From: Lachnospiraceae bacterium KGMB03038
GTDB taxonomy: Bacteria > Bacillota > Clostridia > Lachnospirales > Lachnospiraceae
DNA: 64,000 nt
Direction: 5' to 3'
Assembly: GCA_007361935.1 (NCBI GenBank)
Contig: CP041667.1
Location: forward strand, 593,501 to 657,500
The notes under the pieces are model-generated. The model was given only the letters and a program-made list of their open reading frames with translations. It was not told the origin of the DNA and searched no databases. The position numbers and the translations under genes are program-made. Below are positions 51,481 to 60,696 of this stretch, piece by piece; within the stretch, counting starts at the first letter, position 1, and each line of letters begins with the position of its first letter.

Positions 51481-52605
51481 ATGGCAGAGATTACGTTAAG
51501 CGCGCTGAGAAAGCAAAGGACAGGGGCAGAAGGAAATACAGTGCTGATGGAAGAAAACACTCAGAAACTCCAGGAGCAGATTACGGCGCTTACCGATGAA
51601 GAACGGGCAAAAGTGGAGGAGATCAAAGATCAGATCGATCTGACAGACGCCCAGATGCTGATGCAGTATGGTTCCGGCGCAAAGCAGAATATAGCGGATT
51701 TTTCCGAGAATATTTTAAATAACGTAAGAAATAAGGATACCGGATACATCGGGGAATTAATGGTCGGCCTGGTGTCCAGCGTGCAGGGACTGGATTTTGA
51801 GTCCCTGGAAAAAGAATCCGGCATCATGGGCATTTTCAAAAAGGCGGAGGCGAAAGTAAAGAAATTCATGATGCAGTATGAGAAACTGGAGATGCAAGTG
51901 GATAAGATCGAGGGGAAACTGGATGAGGCAAGGATGGAGATGCTCAAAGATATCGGTATGCTAGACACCATGTATGAGAAAAATCTTTCCTATTTCCGCC
52001 AGCTGCAGCTTTATATCGCGGCCGGGGAAGAAAAACTAAAAGAAGTGCGGGAACAGACTATCCCAGCGCTTCGCCGGGAGGCGGAAGCAAGCAAGGATCC
52101 TATGAACGCTCAGGTGGTAAAAGATTTTGAGGATACGGTAGGACAGTTTGAGAAAAAGCTTCACGACCTGAAAATCAGCAGGACTATTGCCATTCAGACG
52201 GCGCCTCAGATAAGACTGGTGCAGAATAATGATAAGCTGCTGGCAGACAAGATCCAGACTGCTATCCAGGAGACGATTCCTCTGTGGAAGAGCCAGATAG
52301 TCATGGCACTTGGACTATACCGGCAGCAGGAAGCACTGAAGCTGCAAAGAGATATTACAGATGCGACCAATCAGCTGCTTTTGAAAAATTCGGAAACACT
52401 AAAGCAGAACACACTGGACGTGGCAAGAGAAACGGAACGGGGGATTGTGGATATCGCCACATTGAAAAAAGCCAATGAAAATCTGGTCGCCACCATGAAT
52501 GAAGCGGTGAAGATACAGCAGGACGGAAGAAAGAAACGCCAGGAGGCGGAAGCTGAACTGGAAAAGCTGGAGCAGGATATTCGGAAGTCTCTTATGGCCG
52601 GATAA
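51481..52605 (+). CDS. Toxic anion resistance protein, TelA family
   Basis: 374 residues, almost fully helical and charged: YGSGAKQNIADFSENILNNV near residue 60, QLYIAAGEEKLKEVREQTIP near 180 and DATNQLLLKNSETLKQNTLD near 300, all TelA marks. The family was named for tellurite resistance and is now linked to envelope stress and metal-containing surface complexes. It closes the operon begun at 48010; the 67-base gap before it has an AAGGGGAAAG site. Confidence 0.9.
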   Translation: MAEITLSALRKQRTGAEGNTVLMEENTQKLQEQITALTDEERAKVEEIKDQIDLTDAQMLMQYGSGAKQNIADFSENILNNVRNKDTGYIGELMVGLVSSVQGLDFESLEKESGIMGIFKKAEAKVKKFMMQYEKLEMQVDKIEGKLDEARMEMLKDIGMLDTMYEKNLSYFRQLQLYIAAGEEKLKEVREQTIPALRREAEASKDPMNAQVVKDFEDTVGQFEKKLHDLKISRTIAIQTAPQIRLVQNNDKLLADKIQTAIQETIPLWKSQIVMALGLYRQQEALKLQRDITDATNQLLLKNSETLKQNTLDVARETERGIVDIATLKKANENLVATMNEAVKIQQDGRKKRQEAEAELEKLEQDIRKSLMAG

Positions 52606-52733
52606 TCGAATTTTTTATTAGACGACGGATAGGGCAGCTCCGATAGGTGCGTAGAGTGTCTAAACTATACTGGAGTTTTTTGATATTCTAGAGTATAATA
52701 AAAGAAATGTTCGATCAAAAAGGAGGAGAAAAT

Positions 52734-53417
52734 ATGGCTAGGTATGTGAGGGACATAGTATTGAATAAACCGGATGATTTTGTACAGTTCATTATGAATG
52801 ACTATCTTCAGAAGAACCAATTTGCAATGTCCGATTGGAAGGGAGAACCGGCTTACCGCGCGGGAGACGCGATGGTAGAAGGCTTTAAGTACCTGAAATG
52901 GTCCTATAATAACGGCGTATTCCACCTGGAAGCATGGCTGAAAGGGACGGCCGGCGGTGAGTGGGACCTGGAGGGCTTTGTAGGAACTTTACAGAAGAAA
53001 CCTTATAAAGACAGCCTGGAGCAGCTTTTTGTCACACTCAACCAGACGCTTCCAAATGACCCGCAGATGCAGGCGGCATCCAACATGGGGCCGCAGGACC
53101 CTGTTCAGAACCCGCAGGCAGCGGGACCTGGACCGCAGAATGGAGGCCCTCAGCCAACGGCGATTCCTGTGCAGACGGTGGACAATACGGGAGCGGCCAC
53201 AATGGCGCTGGTATTTGGAATCCTAAGCGTAATCCTTGCTTTGGTCCTTCCTTTTGGAGGAATTATTTTGTCGGTTCTTGGATTTACAAGAGCAAGACTC
53301 GGTTCTGGATCAAGTAAGGCGGGAATGGCAAAAGCAGGCAAAATCCTATGTATCATTGGCCTGGTCGTGGCGGTCGTGAACTGGGGCCTGGGAATCCTTC
53401 TGGTGGTAACGGCGTAA
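52734..53417 (+). CDS. Hypothetical membrane protein with C-terminal DUF4190-like region
   Basis: 227 residues from an ATG after AAAGGAGGAG. Residues 1-100 are a soluble domain (YVRDIVLNKPDDFVQFIMND), residues 115-150 a Pro/Gly/Gln-rich linker and residues about 155-225 two membrane segments (LVFGILSVILALVLPFGGII, ILCIIGLVVAVVNWGLGIL) with the basic hairpin seen in DUF4190-type proteins. It may go with the TelA operon, but a promoter-like gap and its own terminator suggest a separate unit. No function known. Confidence 0.75.
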   Translation: MARYVRDIVLNKPDDFVQFIMNDYLQKNQFAMSDWKGEPAYRAGDAMVEGFKYLKWSYNNGVFHLEAWLKGTAGGEWDLEGFVGTLQKKPYKDSLEQLFVTLNQTLPNDPQMQAASNMGPQDPVQNPQAAGPGPQNGGPQPTAIPVQTVDNTGAATMALVFGILSVILALVLPFGGIILSVLGFTRARLGSGSSKAGMAKAGKILCIIGLVVAVVNWGLGILLVVTA

Positions 53418-53431
53418 ATAAACGGAATAAG

Positions 53432-53468
53432 AAAAGGCGCTGTCCGTTATGCGGGCGGCGCCTTTTTA
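53432..53468 (+). terminator. Intrinsic terminator
   Basis: Stem AAAAGGCGC / GCGCCTTTTT around an internal TGTCCG...GGGCG region, ending in a T-run. Confidence 0.8.
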
Positions 53469-53564
53469 CTTTGATTTTACCTAAGGCAGATGGAAGATAT
53501 AACAAAAGAAACGTATAGTGAAAATAGAAAAATTTAAAAATATTATTACGGGAAGGAAATCTGA

Positions 53565-54938
53565 ATGGGAAAAATCTATGTGCTTGATACCAATGTTCTG
53601 ATCCAGGCGCCATATGCGCCGGCCTGTTTTGAGGAAAATGAAGTGATACTCCCGCTGGTGGTGCTGGAGGAGTTGGACAATCTGAAGAAAGACGAAGGAG
53701 AGCGGGGGGCGAATGTGCGCCGGGCAATCCGTTTTCTGGAGCAGATGCGCTCCAAAGGTAATCTGCTGGATGGGATCAGGATGGAAAATGAGGGGATCCT
53801 GAAAGTGGAGAAAAACTACCTGGATGTGGAGCTGCCGCCAGACCTTCCCGACTACAAATCGGACAATCGAATTCTAAAAGTATGTAAAGGGCTGTCTCAG
53901 TCCAGAGAAGAGCAGGTCACTCTGGTGACAAAGGATATCCTGCTTCGCATTAAGGCACAGATCCTGGGGATCCGGGCGGAAGATTTTACCACAGAACAGG
54001 TGGGAGAGCATGAGACGCAATATCAGGGCAGGATTCAGGTGTATGTGCCGGAAGAGGCTTTTAAAGATTTTAAGAAAAAGGGGATCAGCGCAGAGCTGGT
54101 CTATTGTATGGATGAAGACGGGAAAGCGTGGGTGCCGGAATTGTTTGAAAATGAGTTTGTAATTTTAAAGGCAGATCAGTCCCACAAAAAAACCCAGCTT
54201 GGAAGAGTGGAGAAAGGGATGATCCGGAAGCTGGATTACAGGAAAAGCACGCCTTATGGGGTAAAGCCAAGGAACGCCGGGCAGTATTTTATCCAGGAAG
54301 CGCTGATGCAGCCGGCGGAAAAGGCGCCTCTGGTGATCATCAAGGGAATTGCCGGAACCAGTAAGACCTTTTATTCTCTGGCGGTAGGGCTGGAAAAAAT
54401 GCTGAATCACTATACCGGGGAATACCGGAGGATTCTGATCTGCCGGCCAAACGCGCAGTTTGATTCTGAAATAGGCTTTCTGCCGGGCAATGAGCAGGAG
54501 AAGATTTCTCCTCTCTTACGTCCGGTGATCGATAATTTGGAACAATTGGTAGATTCCGATGAAAAGGAAAGATACAGCAGTGAGACGGAACTGTCCGGGA
54601 AAATAGAAGAAATCTTTGAGAGAGGAATCATCCAGGCGGAGGCTATGAACTTTATCCGAGGAAGATCCATCGTAAAGACCTATCTGATCATAGATGAAGC
54701 GCAGAATATGACGCCCGCTCAGGTGAAGGGAATTATTACACGGGCGGGAAAAGATACGAAGATCATCCTTCTGGGAGATCCGGGGCAGATAGATCGGCCC
54801 TTCTTAGATGAACGGACAAACGGGTTGAGTTATGCGGCGGAACATATGAAGGGAAGCCCTCTGTGCTGGCAGATCACGCTGACGCCTGAGGAGTGTGAAA
54901 GGTCAGAATTAGCAGTGGATGCGGTCCAGAGGCTATAG
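53565..54938 (+). CDS. PIN-PhoH family ATPase/ribonuclease
   Basis: 457 residues. Residues 1-140 are a PIN nuclease domain (KIYVLDTNVLIQAP, LPLVVLEELDNLK, DNRILKV, acidic active-site residues). Residues about 225-457 are a PhoH-type P-loop ATPase with YLIIDEAQNMTPAQVKGIIT (Walker B) and LLGDPGQIDRPFLDER. The Walker A loop reads GIAGTSKT instead of GPAGTGKT. PIN-PhoH proteins act on RNA, probably as helicase-nucleases. GGGAAGG site upstream. Confidence 0.9.
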   Translation: MGKIYVLDTNVLIQAPYAPACFEENEVILPLVVLEELDNLKKDEGERGANVRRAIRFLEQMRSKGNLLDGIRMENEGILKVEKNYLDVELPPDLPDYKSDNRILKVCKGLSQSREEQVTLVTKDILLRIKAQILGIRAEDFTTEQVGEHETQYQGRIQVYVPEEAFKDFKKKGISAELVYCMDEDGKAWVPELFENEFVILKADQSHKKTQLGRVEKGMIRKLDYRKSTPYGVKPRNAGQYFIQEALMQPAEKAPLVIIKGIAGTSKTFYSLAVGLEKMLNHYTGEYRRILICRPNAQFDSEIGFLPGNEQEKISPLLRPVIDNLEQLVDSDEKERYSSETELSGKIEEIFERGIIQAEAMNFIRGRSIVKTYLIIDEAQNMTPAQVKGIITRAGKDTKIILLGDPGQIDRPFLDERTNGLSYAAEHMKGSPLCWQITLTPEECERSELAVDAVQRL

Positions 54939-54949
54939 AGAAAAATTCC

Positions 54950-54990
54950 GCGGAAGGTGACACGGGAAATTTTGGGGCGCCTTCCGCTTT
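54950..54990 (+). terminator. Terminator after the PhoH gene
   Basis: Stem GCGGAAGG (54950-54957) / CCTTCCGC (54980-54987), then TTTTG. Confidence 0.75.
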
Positions 54991-55022
54991 TGATTATAGA
55001 AAGACAGGAGCAGAGAATACGA

Positions 55023-55682
55023 GTGATCAGTTATAAAGATATTAAAAAAAATGAAGAGATAAACGCATTGATCGAAAAAGGCAATGATGTCCTGTATGAG
55101 CTGGGATACACGGAACACTCCAAGAAGCATGCCGCCAGAGTCGCCCAGCGGGCAGGAGAGATCCTTGAAAAACTAGAATTTGACAAACATGAGGTAGAAC
55201 TTGCGAAGATCGCGGGATATATGCATGATATCGGCAACTGCGTCAACCGGAATGACCATGCCCACAGCGGCGCTGTCCTGGCCTATCAGGTGTTGAAAGA
55301 TTTGAGCTTTCCGATGAATGATATTCTTACGGTGGTGACGGCCATCGGTCACCATGACGAAGAGACAGGGACGGCGGTAGACGCGGTGTCGGCGGCGCTT
55401 ATCCTGGCAGATAAAACAGATGTGAGAAGGAACCGGGTACAGAACAGAACGCCTGCCAATTTCGATATCCATGACCGGGTGAATTACGCGGCTTTGAAAG
55501 CCGCGTTGGAATTAAAAGAAGAAAAGAAAGTGATTCAAATGAATCTGGAACTGGATGACGAGATCTGTACCGTAATGGATTATTTTGAGATTTTTCTCCA
55601 GCGTATGCTCATGTGCCGGCGGGCGGCAGAAGTGCTGGGCTGCCGGTTTAAGCTGGTGGCCAATGGGAATAAATTATGTTAA
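55023..55682 (+). CDS. HD-domain phosphohydrolase family protein
   Basis: 219 residues from a GTG after AGGAGCAGAG; the longer frame from 54957 runs through the terminator. The HD metal site is complete: EHSKKHAARVA, AGYMHDIGN, the AIGHHDEETG segment and LADKTDVRRNR. It would hydrolyse a nucleotide or phosphoester, substrate unknown. The PhoH gene lies just upstream, so a link to RNA or nucleotide metabolism is possible but unproven. Confidence 0.87.
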   Translation: MISYKDIKKNEEINALIEKGNDVLYELGYTEHSKKHAARVAQRAGEILEKLEFDKHEVELAKIAGYMHDIGNCVNRNDHAHSGAVLAYQVLKDLSFPMNDILTVVTAIGHHDEETGTAVDAVSAALILADKTDVRRNRVQNRTPANFDIHDRVNYAALKAALELKEEKKVIQMNLELDDEICTVMDYFEIFLQRMLMCRRAAEVLGCRFKLVANGNKLC

Positions 55683-55746
55683 GCTGGGGCGAGATCAAAA
55701 GGGTGTCTGCCCAGACGGCTTTTTGCCTGATCTGGACAGTTCCAAA

Positions 55747-56124
55747 TCAATCGTTGGCCGGGCAGATTTCAATCCAGTATCCGTCAGGATCGCTGATGAA
55801 ATAAATACCCATCTCGGGGTTTTCGAAGCAGACGCAGTTCATTTCCCGATGCAGGGCAAGCGCCGTCTCCATGTCATCCACCTTCATGGCGAGGTGAGAT
55901 TCATTATCTCCCAGATCATAAGGGCGGTCCATGTCTCTTAACCAGGTCAGCTCCAGAAGATGCGGCGTGGTTTCATCCCCCATGAATACTAATTTGAAAC
56001 TTCCGTCTTCAGCGGTTTTCTCTCTTGTGACGGAAAGTCCCAGGGCTTTTTTGTAAAACTCTACCGCCTTGTCCAGATCCAGGACATTAATATTATTATG
56101 ATAGAAAGTAAATTTCATTTGCAT
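55747..56124 (-). CDS. VOC-family (glyoxalase-like) protein
   Basis: 125 residues from an ATG with GGAGG directly upstream. Two beta-alpha-beta-beta-beta units of the glyoxalase/VOC fold: NINVLDLDKAVEFYKKALGL, THE metal-ligand-type HLLELTWL and HLAMKVDDMETALALHR, with GIYFISDPDGYWIEICP at the end. Fits lactoylglutathione-lyase-like proteins, though the small-protein class has many substrates. Single gene, opposite to its neighbours. Confidence 0.88.
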   Translation of the reverse strand: MQMKFTFYHNNINVLDLDKAVEFYKKALGLSVTREKTAEDGSFKLVFMGDETTPHLLELTWLRDMDRPYDLGDNESHLAMKVDDMETALALHREMNCVCFENPEMGIYFISDPDGYWIEICPAND

Positions 56125-56233
56125 AGATCCTCCTTGATTCTTTTTGGAAACACAAAATAAGTATATCATTTGTGGCAGAAGAAAAAAAGATGTGTTATAA
56201 TCAAGAAACAACACTTCAGAATGGAGAAAGAAT

Positions 56234-56782
56234 ATGTCGGTGAAAGTTGAGGTCCGGATGGATGCAAAATCAATGGCGGATTTTATGGTATATCATATTT
56301 TCTCAGGGAAAGCGGGAGTCATGGCGCTGATTCTGGGAGGGCTGAACGTTGGGTGTACTGTTTCGTTTGTGCTGCGGGGAAATTACGGGATGGCAGGACT
56401 ATTTCTTGCTTTTGCGGTCCTTGTTCTGGCGGGGTTTCCGTATATAATCCGCAGGAAAGTAATAAGGCAGGTGGAGGCATCTGAGCGGCTGCGGGCTCCG
56501 GTAACGTATACCTTTGATGAAGAAGGAATTGAGACAGTGAGAGAAGATGACAGCGGAAAGGCTTCCTGGGATGTGTTTCAGAAGGCGGTATCCAGGAAAA
56601 GAATCCTTATCTTATACGATGCGGCCAAGCATGCGATTGTTCTGCCGGTAGACCAGTTGGGAGAAAACTACAGGCCTGTTGTGGATATGATCCGGGCGCA
56701 TATGCCTGCAAAAGCCATGAAGATCCGTCCGGTGACGGTGGAGGAGAAAGGGGTTTCAGATGATCCGGGAGACAAACAGTGA
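56234..56782 (+). CDS. YcxB-like membrane protein
   Basis: 182 residues. Two hydrophobic segments at about residues 28-75 (MALILGGLNVGCTVSFVLRG, LFLAFAVLVLAGFPYIIRR) followed by a soluble beta-rich domain (VTYTFDEEGIETVREDDSGK, SWDVFQKAVSRKRILILYDA) typical of the YcxB-like family. Unknown role. Overlaps the tsaE start by 23 bases. Confidence 0.75.
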   Translation: MSVKVEVRMDAKSMADFMVYHIFSGKAGVMALILGGLNVGCTVSFVLRGNYGMAGLFLAFAVLVLAGFPYIIRRKVIRQVEASERLRAPVTYTFDEEGIETVREDDSGKASWDVFQKAVSRKRILILYDAAKHAIVLPVDQLGENYRPVVDMIRAHMPAKAMKIRPVTVEEKGVSDDPGDKQ

Positions 56783-57185
56783 GAAAGAAACATATGAACT
56801 AGGATTCCAAATGGGAACGGAAGCCAGGCCGGGAGATGTGTATACGCTGGTTGGCGACCTGGGGGTTGGCAAGACGGTTTTTACACAGGGGCTGGCTGCC
56901 GGGTTAGAAGTTGCGGAACCAGTCAACAGTCCTACATTTACGATCATGCAGGTATATGAGGAAGGGCGTCTGCCCTTCTATCATTTTGACGTTTACCGGA
57001 TCGGAGATGCAGAAGAGATGGAAGAAATCGGGTATGAAGACTATTTCTACGGGAAGGGCGTCTGCCTGATCGAGTGGGCGGATCTGATCGAAGAACTTCT
57101 GCCGGAACATTACACGGAGATAAAGATTGAAAAAAACCTGGAAAAGGGATTTGATTATCGGAGGATCAGCATATGCGAATATTAG
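56760..57185 (+). CDS. tsaE: tRNA t6A synthesis ATPase TsaE
   Basis: 141 residues. Walker A LVGDLGVGKTVFTQGLAAGL near residue 30, NSPTFTIMQVYEEGRLPFYH near 60 and CLIEWADLI near 105 are TsaE marks. It powers the TsaBDE complex that transfers threonylcarbamoyl to A37 of tRNAs. Begins the tsaE-tsaB run; overlaps tsaB by 13 bases. Confidence 0.95.
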   Translation: MIRETNSEKETYELGFQMGTEARPGDVYTLVGDLGVGKTVFTQGLAAGLEVAEPVNSPTFTIMQVYEEGRLPFYHFDVYRIGDAEEMEEIGYEDYFYGKGVCLIEWADLIEELLPEHYTEIKIEKNLEKGFDYRRISICEY

Positions 57186-57916
57186 CGCTGGATAGTTCGG
57201 GACTGGTGGCAAGCGTGGCTCTTGTAGAAGGAGACGGAGATATCCGTACAGAACAGATTATCGCGGAATATACAGTGAATTATAAAAAGACGCACTCACA
57301 GACGCTTCTGCCGATGTTGGATGAGATTGTAAAAATGACGGAGACGGATCTGGAAAGCATCGATGCGATCGCGGTAGCGGCAGGACCCGGATCGTTTACT
57401 GGTCTGCGCATTGGATCTGCCACAGCAAAAGGTCTTGGCCTTGCGCTTTCGAAACCATTGATCCATGTCCCCACATTGGAAGGACTTGCCTGCAATCTAT
57501 TCGGTTGTGAGGGGATCGTCTGTCCCATCATGGATGCTAGAAGAAGGCAGGTCTATACAGGAATCTATCGATTTGAAGAAGGACGCCTTAAGGTGCTGAG
57601 AGACCAGATGGCTGTCGGGATTGAGGAACTGGGCGGATATTTGAAGGAATATGAAGAGAAGGTTACCTTTCTGGGAGACGGTGTGCCGGTTTTTGGAGGA
57701 GACTTGGAACATACGATCATGAAGGGAAGAAAAATCGCCTTTGCGCCAGCCAATATGAACCGCCAGAGGGCTGCTTCAGTAGGCGTTAGGGGAATTCAGT
57801 ATTATCTGGAAGGCAAGATGGAGACGGCGGCGGAACATCGGCCGGACTATCTGAGAATGTCCCAGGCTGAGAGGGAGAGAAAGGAGCGGCTGAAAAATGA
57901 TCCGGTTTCAATGTGA
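57173..57916 (+). CDS. tsaB: tRNA t6A synthesis protein TsaB
   Basis: 247 residues. N-terminal ILALDSSGLVASVALV, KTHSQTLLPMLDEIV and VAAGPGSFTGLRIGSATAKG near residue 65 identify TsaB, the inactive paralogue that pairs with TsaD in t6A synthesis. Starts inside tsaE and overlaps the next gene by 20 bases, so the operon is compact. Confidence 0.95.
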   Translation: MRILALDSSGLVASVALVEGDGDIRTEQIIAEYTVNYKKTHSQTLLPMLDEIVKMTETDLESIDAIAVAAGPGSFTGLRIGSATAKGLGLALSKPLIHVPTLEGLACNLFGCEGIVCPIMDARRRQVYTGIYRFEEGRLKVLRDQMAVGIEELGGYLKEYEEKVTFLGDGVPVFGGDLEHTIMKGRKIAFAPANMNRQRAASVGVRGIQYYLEGKMETAAEHRPDYLRMSQAERERKERLKNDPVSM

Positions 57917-58931
57917 CTATGGAGAAGGAGCGCATCCTTCTATTTTAAAAAGGCTGGAAGAGACCAATATGGAGCAGACAGCAGGATATGGAGAAGATCC
58001 CTACTGTGAAAGCGCAAGGAGGAAAATCCGGGAATTGTGTGAAAGCCCGGAAGCGGACGTGCATTTCCTGGTGGGAGGGACTCAAACGAATTTTACGGTG
58101 ATCAGCGCCATCCTGCGCCCGCACCAAGGGGTGCTGGCGGCCCAGAGCGGTCATATCAATGTTCATGAAACGGGAGCGGTGGAGGCCACAGGGCATAAGG
58201 TTCTTACGCTGCCAAGCACGGACGGGACGATCTGCGCGGACCAAGTGCGGGAAATCTGGAAGGAGCACTGGGAGGATGCGAATCATGAACATGTCGTACA
58301 GCCGGGAATGGTCTATATCTCTCATCCTACGGAAAACGGAACCCTGTACTCCAAAGAGAAGCTGACGGAATTGTCCAAGGCGTGCCAAGAACTGGGACTT
58401 CCGTTATTTTTGGATGGAGCCAGACTGGGATATGGGCTGATGGCGGAGACCTCGGATCTGACTTTGGCGGATGTGGCAGAGCTGACAGATGTTTTCTATA
58501 TTGGAGGAACAAAAGTAGGCGCTTTGTTTGGCGAAGCGGTAGTGATTACCAATCCGGCCTTGAAACAGGACTTCCGCTATCTGATCAAGCAGCGGGGAGG
58601 AATGCTGGCAAAAGGACGGCTCCTTGGCCTGCAGTTTGAGACGCTTTTTACCGACGGCCTGTATTTTGAGCTTGGAAAACGGGCGGATGAATTGGCGCTG
58701 CGGTTAAAGAAGGCATTTTTAGACAAAGGCTATGGACTGGCCTATGATTCCTATACAAATCAGCAGTTTCCAATCCTTCCCGAAGAACACTTGGAGAAAT
58801 TAAGAGAGAAGTATGCCTTTGGCTTCTGGGAGGACGCAGGAGAAGGGCGCCAGGCCGTCCGGTTCTGTACAAGCTGGGCGACAACGGAAGAAGCGGTGGA
58901 AAGCCTGATCCGGGACATCCAAGGATTGTAA
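57897..58931 (+). CDS. Low-specificity threonine aldolase family protein
   Basis: 344 residues, PLP fold type I. FQCDYGEGAHPSILKRLEET, VGGTQTNFTVISAILRPHQG, FLDGARLGYGLMAETSDLTL and the PLP lysine in YIGGTKVGALFGEAVV fit the beta-eliminating lyase / threonine aldolase group, which splits threonine to glycine and acetaldehyde. Its place within the threonine-using t6A block is notable but may be chance. Overlaps tsaB. Confidence 0.9.
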   Translation: MIRFQCDYGEGAHPSILKRLEETNMEQTAGYGEDPYCESARRKIRELCESPEADVHFLVGGTQTNFTVISAILRPHQGVLAAQSGHINVHETGAVEATGHKVLTLPSTDGTICADQVREIWKEHWEDANHEHVVQPGMVYISHPTENGTLYSKEKLTELSKACQELGLPLFLDGARLGYGLMAETSDLTLADVAELTDVFYIGGTKVGALFGEAVVITNPALKQDFRYLIKQRGGMLAKGRLLGLQFETLFTDGLYFELGKRADELALRLKKAFLDKGYGLAYDSYTNQQFPILPEEHLEKLREKYAFGFWEDAGEGRQAVRFCTSWATTEEAVESLIRDIQGL

Positions 58932-58932
58932 G

Positions 58933-59382
58933 ATGATCAAGATAAGAGAGATCCAAAGAGTGGAACTGGAAGAAGTGGCAAAACTGGAACAGACGATCTT
59001 CCCGGACGCATGGAGCCTGGGGAGTCTTGAAGAGACCTTCGAGCAGGAGCGGACGTTGCTTTTGGGCGCCTGGATGAAAGAGACGCTGGCTGGTTATCTG
59101 ATCCTGTATTATGTATTGGATGAAGGAGAGATCGCCAGGATCGCGGCGGCGCCTGCAGCCAGGAGGAAGGGCGTAGGGAGCAGCCTGCTTGAGGAACTGG
59201 AAAACAGATGCGGGGAGATCAAAGTCCAAAGACTTCTGCTGGATGTAAGAGCGGGGAACGAAACCGCCAGAAGCTTTTATAGGGGTCACGGCTTCCAGGA
59301 AGATGGCAAGCGGAAAAATTTTTATACGAACCCTGTGGAAGATGGGATTCTTATGAGCAAGGATCTTGGAAATGGACATTGA
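58933..59382 (+). CDS. rimI: Ribosomal protein alanine N-acetyltransferase-like (RimI)
   Basis: 149 residues, GNAT fold. IREIQRVELEEVAKLEQTIF at the start, acetyl-CoA loop AAAPAARRKGVGSSLLEELE near residue 78 and LLDVRAGNETARSFYRGHGF near 105. RimI regularly lies with tsaB, as here. Starts one base after the aldolase gene. Confidence 0.92.
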   Translation: MIKIREIQRVELEEVAKLEQTIFPDAWSLGSLEETFEQERTLLLGAWMKETLAGYLILYYVLDEGEIARIAAAPAARRKGVGSSLLEELENRCGEIKVQRLLLDVRAGNETARSFYRGHGFQEDGKRKNFYTNPVEDGILMSKDLGNGH

Positions 59383-59524
59383 CGTCTGTCCACATGCGGG
59401 AGCTGTTATAGAAAATAACTGGCAGTTCTGTCAGCAGTTCCCACTAGGAATAAACCTGGCGGGCGGATATAATGGAGGCGTAACAGTAAGACAAGACGAT
59501 TTTGATATATACAGGAGGAATCGT

Positions 59525-59758
59525 ATGCGCCAATATGAGACAAAGGTCAGAGAGACGAAAGAGATCAGCAAGATCATATGCAATAAATGCGGACGTAAGA
59601 TTCCGGTGATTGAAGGGGTTCCCAGGGAGGATTTCCTGGAAGTGGAAAAACGCTGGGGATATTTTTCCGGAAAAGACGGCCAGATAGACCGGTTTGATCT
59701 GTGTGAGAAATGCTATGATGAGCTTGTAAAAAGTTTTCGGATCAAAATGGGAGATTGA
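59525..59758 (+). CDS. Small protein with two CxxC pairs
   Basis: 77 residues from the ATG at 59525, which follows an ideal AGGAGGAATCG. CNKCGRKIP near residue 24 and CEKCYDELVKSF near 65 form a likely zinc site. The upstream extension to 59366 overlaps rimI and is not credible. It is set between rimI and rnz in the t6A block; unknown function. Confidence 0.75.
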   Translation: MRQYETKVRETKEISKIICNKCGRKIPVIEGVPREDFLEVEKRWGYFSGKDGQIDRFDLCEKCYDELVKSFRIKMGD

Positions 59759-59768
59759 GGAATAAAAA

Positions 59769-60677
59769 ATGTTAGATGTATGTTTGCTTGGAACAGGAGG
59801 CATGATGCCTCTGCCGTACCGCTGGCTGACAGCGCTTATGGCGAGATATAACGGCAGCAGTCTTTTGATCGACTGCGGCGAGGGGACGCAGATAGCCATT
59901 AAGGAGCGGGGCTGGAGTTTTAAGCCCATCGATGTGATTTGTTTTACCCACTATCACGGAGATCATATCAGCGGACTTCCGGGGCTGCTTCTTACAATGG
60001 GAAATGCGGATCGGACAGAACCATTGACGCTGATCGGGCCCAAAGGGCTGGAGCGGGTGGTGAACGCTCTTCGGGTCATTGCCCCGGAATTGCCGTTTCC
60101 AATCAAATATGTTGAGATTGCCGGGCCGGAGCAGACATTCGAATTGAATGGCTACCGGCTGAAGGCGTTTCGGGTCAACCATAATGTGATCTGTTACGGA
60201 TATACAATGGAAATAGACCGGGCCGGGAAGTTCGACGTGGAGCGGGCGAATAAGGCGGGAATCCCCAAACATTTCTGGGGAACTCTGCAAAAGGGAGAAA
60301 CGGTGGAAGAAGACGGGAAAATCTACACTCCGGATATGGTGCTTGGACCGCCCAGAAAAGGACTGAAAATCACCTATTGTACCGATACCCGTCCAACAGA
60401 TTCCATCCGGGAGAATGCCAGGGGCGCGGATTTATTTGTATGTGAAGGAATGTATGGAGAGAAGGACAAGCAGAAGAAAGCCAAAGAATATAAGCACATG
60501 ACCTTCTATGAAGCGGCGCAGATCGCCCAAGAAGCCGATGTGGGAGAAATGTGGCTGACACATTACAGTCCGTCTCTGAACAGACCGGAAGAGTATATGG
60601 ACGAGGTGAAGAAAATCTTTCCGCGGGCGGTGGCGGCGAAAGACGGCCGTACGATGGAACTGGTTTTTTCAGATTAG
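59769..60677 (+). CDS. rnz: Ribonuclease Z
   Basis: 302 residues, metallo-beta-lactamase fold. LGTGGMMPLPYRWLTALMAR, zinc site CFTHYHGDHISGLPGLLLTM near residue 60, YCTDTRPTD near 205 and MWLTHYSPS near 265. It processes the 3' ends of tRNA precursors. This is relevant because tRNAs here lack an encoded CCA. Ribosome binding site TTGAGGAAT. Confidence 0.92.
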   Translation: MLDVCLLGTGGMMPLPYRWLTALMARYNGSSLLIDCGEGTQIAIKERGWSFKPIDVICFTHYHGDHISGLPGLLLTMGNADRTEPLTLIGPKGLERVVNALRVIAPELPFPIKYVEIAGPEQTFELNGYRLKAFRVNHNVICYGYTMEIDRAGKFDVERANKAGIPKHFWGTLQKGETVEEDGKIYTPDMVLGPPRKGLKITYCTDTRPTDSIRENARGADLFVCEGMYGEKDKQKKAKEYKHMTFYEAAQIAQEADVGEMWLTHYSPSLNRPEEYMDEVKKIFPRAVAAKDGRTMELVFSD

Positions 60678-60696
60678 ACAGGGAGAAACGAAAAAT

